From positions 372,001-436,000 of the forward strand of contig JADJKB010000005.1 in NCBI GenBank assembly GCA_016706225.1: DNA of 64,000 nt, given 5' to 3'. Shown here in pieces: positions 60,537 through 64,000 of this stretch (the first letter of the stretch is position 1; every line of letters starts with the position of its first letter). Origin of the DNA: Myxococcales bacterium (lineage in GTDB: Bacteria > Myxococcota_A > Polyangia > Polyangiales > Polyangiaceae). The position numbers were made by a program, and so were the translations under genes. A model generated the notes under the pieces. The model worked only from the letters and a program-made list of their open reading frames with translations. It was not told the DNA's origin and did not search any database.

Positions 60537-61133
60537 TCACGCCGGTTTGTCGGCCACGAACCAGGCAAAGTCGCCCAGGAGCTCCTCGCTCACGCGCACC
60601 TCGAAGCCGGCCGTCGAGAGCGCCTCGGCGAACTGCTTCCGGTCGAAGCGATCGTGTTCTGGGTGATCGAGCAGACGGCGCCAGACCGGGTGCAGGATGA
60701 ATTTCGCCAGCACCTCCTCCGCGAAGAAGCGTCCTCCGGGCTTGAGCACTCGGAAGATCTCGCTCAGCGCGTCCCGCCAGGCCGGCACGTGATGGATGAT
60801 CCCGAAGTCGAACACGGCGTCGTAGCTGGCGTCGTCTGCGCGAATTTGCGTGACGCTCCCCTGCCACAGTTGGACCCGACTACCCCGTTGCGAAAGCCGC
60901 GTGCGCGCGAGCTCGACCATGCGCTCGTCGAGGTCGAAGGCGTCGACCTTCGCTGCGCCGAAATCGTCGAGCAAGATCTCGACCCCGAAGCCGCGCCCGC
61001 AGCCGACCTCCAGCACCTGAGCCCCGCGCACACCGCCGCCCATGCGCTCGAGCTTCCGGGCCTCGTAGTGCCGCTGCAAGAGCGCGCGCACCGAGTTGTT
61101 CATCATCGCCTTCTCGAAGGCGTTCAGCAGCAT
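60537..61133 (-). CDS. Class I SAM-dependent methyltransferase
   Basis: A 198-residue methyltransferase. The SAM-binding loop VLEVGCGRGFGVEIL is followed by DAFDLDERMVELAR (motif II), FDFGIIHHVPAW (motif IV) and LKPGGRFFAEE. The substrate is unknown. It converges on the kinase gene and is divergent from the fibro-slime lipoprotein. Confidence 0.88.
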   Translation of the reverse strand: MLLNAFEKAMMNNSVRALLQRHYEARKLERMGGGVRGAQVLEVGCGRGFGVEILLDDFGAAKVDAFDLDERMVELARTRLSQRGSRVQLWQGSVTQIRADDASYDAVFDFGIIHHVPAWRDALSEIFRVLKPGGRFFAEEVLAKFILHPVWRRLLDHPEHDRFDRKQFAEALSTAGFEVRVSEELLGDFAWFVADKPA

Positions 61134-61264
61134 GCGGCCGAGTCTACGACGGATCCCCGAGCAGGGCAGGTGTGTGCGGCTGTGTGCCGCGGCGCTCGGC
61201 AGGTTTGCCGCCCAGAGGGGGGCGTGGTTCAATCCCCTTGCTGTCTCTTCACGCCGAGGTACCG

Positions 61265-62110
61265 ATGCCGTCGTCAGTCAGAGTCTGCAGTTTGTGCGCC
61301 GTGCTCCTGTTGACGGGCTGTGGCGGGAGCGATGACGGCGGTACCGTCGGCGGCACGGGTGGCGTCGGCAACGGAGGCAGCGGCGGGGGTGGAGCAGGCG
61401 GCGCGGGGGGCAGCCTGAATCTCGGCGGCGGCACCAGCGGCGGGGCCGGTGGCGCGGCCGGTGGAGGTGTGGGCGGCAGCGCCGCGGGCTGCGGCCTCAA
61501 GCTCACTGGCACGGTTCGCGACTTTCAAGAGAGCCACCCGGACTTCGAGTCGTTCACCGGTAACGGCGAGAAGGGCATCGTCCAGAACGCGCTCGGCTCG
61601 GACGACAAACCCGTCTACGTCGACGGACCGCATCAGTTCACGACCACCAAAGCCAACTTCGACCAGTGGTACCGAGACGTGCCGGGGACGAACCAGACTT
61701 TTCCGTTTGCGTTCAGCCTGATCAAGAACGGCAACGTCTACACCTACGACAACGGGCAGTTCTTCCCGATCGACGGCCAGGGTTTCGGCGACGAAGGCAA
61801 CTCGCACAATTACCACTTCACCTTCGAGCTCCACACCGAGTTCCTCTACAAGGGCGGCGAGGTCTTCACGTTCACGGGCGATGACGACCTGTGGACGTTC
61901 ATCAACGGGCAGCTCGCCATCGACCTCGGCGGTCTGCATCCATCGCAGAACGGCAGTGTGGATCTGGACGCGAGCGCCGGGACCCTCGGGCTGGAGAAAG
62001 GCAAGGCGTACGCCCTCGACGTGTTCCAGGCCGAGCGCCACACCGACGAGTCGCACTTCCGCATCGACACCAGCCTCGAGTTCACCAACTGCGGCCAGCC
62101 GCCGAAGTGA
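61265..62110 (+). CDS. Tethered lipoprotein with fibro-slime/PA14-like domain
   Basis: A 281-residue lipoprotein: lipobox LTGC (Cys19), a Gly-rich tether of about 60 residues, then a fibro-slime domain: GTVRDFQESHPDFESF at its start, YHFTFELHTEF, TGDDDLWTFINGQLAIDLGGLH and VFQAERHTDESHFRID. This beta-sandwich is used by bacterial adhesins and slime proteins, and in PA14 relatives binds sugars. It precedes a ferritin-like gene by 58 bases. Confidence 0.83.
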   Translation: MPSSVRVCSLCAVLLLTGCGGSDDGGTVGGTGGVGNGGSGGGGAGGAGGSLNLGGGTSGGAGGAAGGGVGGSAAGCGLKLTGTVRDFQESHPDFESFTGNGEKGIVQNALGSDDKPVYVDGPHQFTTTKANFDQWYRDVPGTNQTFPFAFSLIKNGNVYTYDNGQFFPIDGQGFGDEGNSHNYHFTFELHTEFLYKGGEVFTFTGDDDLWTFINGQLAIDLGGLHPSQNGSVDLDASAGTLGLEKGKAYALDVFQAERHTDESHFRIDTSLEFTNCGQPPK

Positions 62111-62168
62111 CGACGATGGTCGACTGCAGCGCGAAGTTCACCGGGCTGGGAGGCCCCTGAGAGCAGCC

Positions 62169-63254
62169 ATGCAATACACCCAGCGAAATCCCGTTCCGAT
62201 GCCCGAGTCCGGCGCGTACTCCAGCGTGAAGGCCACCATCGACACGGTCTTCGATTGGCAATACGCGCTCGAAGACCAGAAGCTGATGGCGCTCTACGAG
62301 AAGGGCAAGACCGCGACCTGGAACGCCTCGGACATCGACTGGACCCAAGAGGTCGACATTGCCAAGCTCGCCACCGAGACGCGCGCCGACCTGTTCATGA
62401 ACAGCCTGATGGCGCCGCCCAAGCCGTTCACGCTCGAGACCGCCATCGAGTTCCGGCTGCACATGAACGCCTTCATGCTGTCGCAGTTTCTCCACGGCGA
62501 GCAGGGGGCGCTGATCGCCACGGCCAAGATTGTGCAGACCGTGCCCTGGGAAGAAGCCAAGTTCTACGCCGCCAATCAGGTCGCCGACGAAGCCCGACAC
62601 GTCGAGGTCTACCACCGCTACCTGACCGAAAAGCTCGGCCTGTCGTACCCCGTGCATCCGAGCCTCGGGGAGCTGCTCGACTCCGTCGTCAGTGACTCGC
62701 GCTGGGACGTCACCTATCTCGGCATGCAGATCTTGGTCGAGGGGCTGGCGCTCGCTGCGTTCGGCACCATGCGCCTGGTCAACCAGAACGAGCCGCTGAT
62801 CCAGGACATCACCGATCGCATCATGCAAGACGAAGCTCGCCACGTGGCGTTCGGCGTGATCTCGCTCCAGAAGCTGTATCACGGTGGGTTGACCTCCCAG
62901 GAGCTGCGCGAACGCGAAGACTTCGTGATCGAGGCGACCTACCTGCTCCGGGATCGGCTGCTCGGGACGCCGGTGTTCGACCGCCTCGGTTGGGACAAGA
63001 GCATCTGGGTGCCCTGGATGATGGAAACCCCATTCCAGCAGGGCTTCCGTCAGATGATGTTCAGCAAGATCGTGCCGAACCTGAACCGTCTCGGATTGCT
63101 CACGCCGCGGGTGCGCGAGGCCTTCGACAAACTCGGCATCTTGCGCTTCGAGCACGACAAAGACTCGGTGGAGGAGCCAGGCGTCGCGCCGCCCGAGGAG
63201 CTGGTGCAGATGATGATGCAGTACATGGCGGAGCGGGTGCCGACGGCGGAATAA
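62169..63254 (+). CDS. Ferritin-like diiron oxygenase-type protein
   Basis: A 361-residue helical protein with a diiron set of the ferritin-like/AurF or R2-like type: a Glu in the helix before FLHGEQGAL, an EARH motif near residue 141 (VADEARHVEVY) and a second near 222 (MQDEARHVAFG). The two EARH motifs supply Glu and His ligands on separate helices. No membrane or export signal is seen. It lies between two tethered lipoproteins and probably in the same transcript. Confidence 0.8.
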   Translation: MQYTQRNPVPMPESGAYSSVKATIDTVFDWQYALEDQKLMALYEKGKTATWNASDIDWTQEVDIAKLATETRADLFMNSLMAPPKPFTLETAIEFRLHMNAFMLSQFLHGEQGALIATAKIVQTVPWEEAKFYAANQVADEARHVEVYHRYLTEKLGLSYPVHPSLGELLDSVVSDSRWDVTYLGMQILVEGLALAAFGTMRLVNQNEPLIQDITDRIMQDEARHVAFGVISLQKLYHGGLTSQELREREDFVIEATYLLRDRLLGTPVFDRLGWDKSIWVPWMMETPFQQGFRQMMFSKIVPNLNRLGLLTPRVREAFDKLGILRFEHDKDSVEEPGVAPPEELVQMMMQYMAERVPTAE

Positions 63255-63277
63255 CTCGAAATGAGCGGGAGGCGAAC

Positions 63278-64000
63278 ATGAGCCAAGAACGACGGCGCGG
63301 ATTGCAGGGCGTTGCGGCGGTCGCACTGATCGCGGGCGGAGCGCTGATGAACGCCTGTGGCGGCGGCGACTCGAACGACAAACCGGGGACGGGCGGCAGC
63401 TCGGGCGGTGGCAGTGGTGGCTCCGGCAACGGCAGCAGCGGCGGCAACGGCGGCAGCGGCAACGGCGGCTCCGGGGGTGGCGGCGGCTCCGGCAATACGG
63501 GCGGCGCGACCAACCCGACCTGCGAGAAAGGCACGAGCGCCGGACCCGTACAGGCGCCGACGTTCTGGAAGAACCTGAAGGGTGAGACCAGCTGGTTTGC
63601 TTCGCCCATCGTGATGGACCTGGACAAAGACGGGAAGAACGAGCTGATCTCTGCCTACTACTCGCTGTTCGTCTTCGACAGTCAGGGGAACCTGCTGTCG
63701 AGTGCGAAGGACGGCGGCGGGCGCGTCTATGCCCCGCACGTGGTGGCCGACCTCGATGGCGACGGCGTCATGGAGATCGTCGCCGGCAACGACAACGAGG
63801 TGCTCGCTTACGAGTGGAAGGGGGGCAAGCTCGTGATGAAGGCAGGGTGGCCCGTGGACACCACGACCGCGGGCAACGCGCCGGAGGTGCGTGGTTTGGC
63901 GGCCGGCGACCTGAACGGTGACGGCAAGATCGAGATCGTAGCGACGACCACCCAGACCGCGAGCACGGAGAAGGGCGGAGCGCAGGTGTTCGTCTTCTCG
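63278..64000 (+). CDS. Tethered lipoprotein with FG-GAP/VCBS repeats, N-terminal part
   Basis: Truncated at the right edge after 241 codons. A twin-Arg n-region (QERRRGLQG), which may point to Tat export, leads to lipobox MNAC (Cys27). A Gly/Ser/Asn-rich tether of about 45 residues precedes FG-GAP-type calcium repeats: VMDLDKDGKNELI, VADLDGDGVMEIV and AGDLNGDGKIEIV. Such repeats form surface beta-propellers. GGGAGG (63267-63272) lies five bases before the ATG. Confidence 0.83.
   Translation, partial: MSQERRRGLQGVAAVALIAGGALMNACGGGDSNDKPGTGGSSGGGSGGSGNGSSGGNGGSGNGGSGGGGGSGNTGGATNPTCEKGTSAGPVQAPTFWKNLKGETSWFASPIVMDLDKDGKNELISAYYSLFVFDSQGNLLSSAKDGGGRVYAPHVVADLDGDGVMEIVAGNDNEVLAYEWKGGKLVMKAGWPVDTTTAGNAPEVRGLAAGDLNGDGKIEIVATTTQTASTEKGGAQVFVFS

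Overview
The window looks like a chromosomal segment of a high-GC myxobacterium, most likely of the Polyangia/Sorangium type in Myxococcota. The sequence shows uniformly GC-rich codons, dense packing with many ATGA/GTGA stop-start overlaps, two extracytoplasmic-function (ECF) sigma factors, a eukaryote-like Ser/Thr kinase, and many lipoproteins whose lipobox Cys is followed by a Gly/Ser/Ala-rich tether. The lineage is an inference from these traits. I see no rRNA, tRNA, insertion sequence, prophage or CRISPR array, and no gene-free stretch longer than about 260 bases.

Left part (1-11935, mostly minus strand): the 5' part of malQ, a TerC-family membrane protein, and pgsW-pgsC-pgsB for a poly-gamma-glutamate-type polymer, all reading leftward. 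A plus-strand Sel1-like lipoprotein follows. Next comes a three-gene minus-strand operon: an ECF sigma factor, a 1491-residue anti-sigma-like protein joining zinc finger, membrane segment, FecR, VIT, VWA and TPR parts, and a lipoprotein.

12150-26333: a phosphotransferase-fold kinase overlapping an APS-kinase-like protein, an EamA exporter, a CASTOR/POLLUX-like channel, a MutM-type glycosylase, a UspA / HDAC-like / UspA group, a thioesterase, a bifunctional-nuclease-domain lipoprotein, a diacylglycerol-kinase-like enzyme, a frameshifted Pro-rich membrane protein, an SRPBCC protein and a RecF-like ATPase.

26340-41956: a secreted and surface region. It holds lamin-tail, concanavalin-like, TIM-barrel-like and transglutaminase-elicitor-like lipoproteins, an octaheme cytochrome c, an M28 peptidase and a permuted papain-like protein. 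It also contains a second ECF sigma factor with its own putative membrane anti-sigma and a small secreted protein.

41959-64000: CYTH phosphatase, a Yip1-like membrane protein, a class III cyclase with SRPBCC and zinc-ribbon parts, an SPFH/flotillin-like protein, a Cys-rich knottin/somatomedin-B-like lipoprotein, an M16 protease pair, two ferritin-like proteins each next to tethered lipoproteins, an OPT transporter, MscS, a dual cyclic-nucleotide-binding protein, a TerB-like protein, a redoxin lipoprotein, a LysR remnant, an MBL hydrolase, a GGCT-like protein, a Ser/Thr kinase, a methyltransferase, a fibro-slime lipoprotein and the start of an FG-GAP lipoprotein. The overall theme is envelope sensing plus a modular set of surface-displayed lipoproteins.
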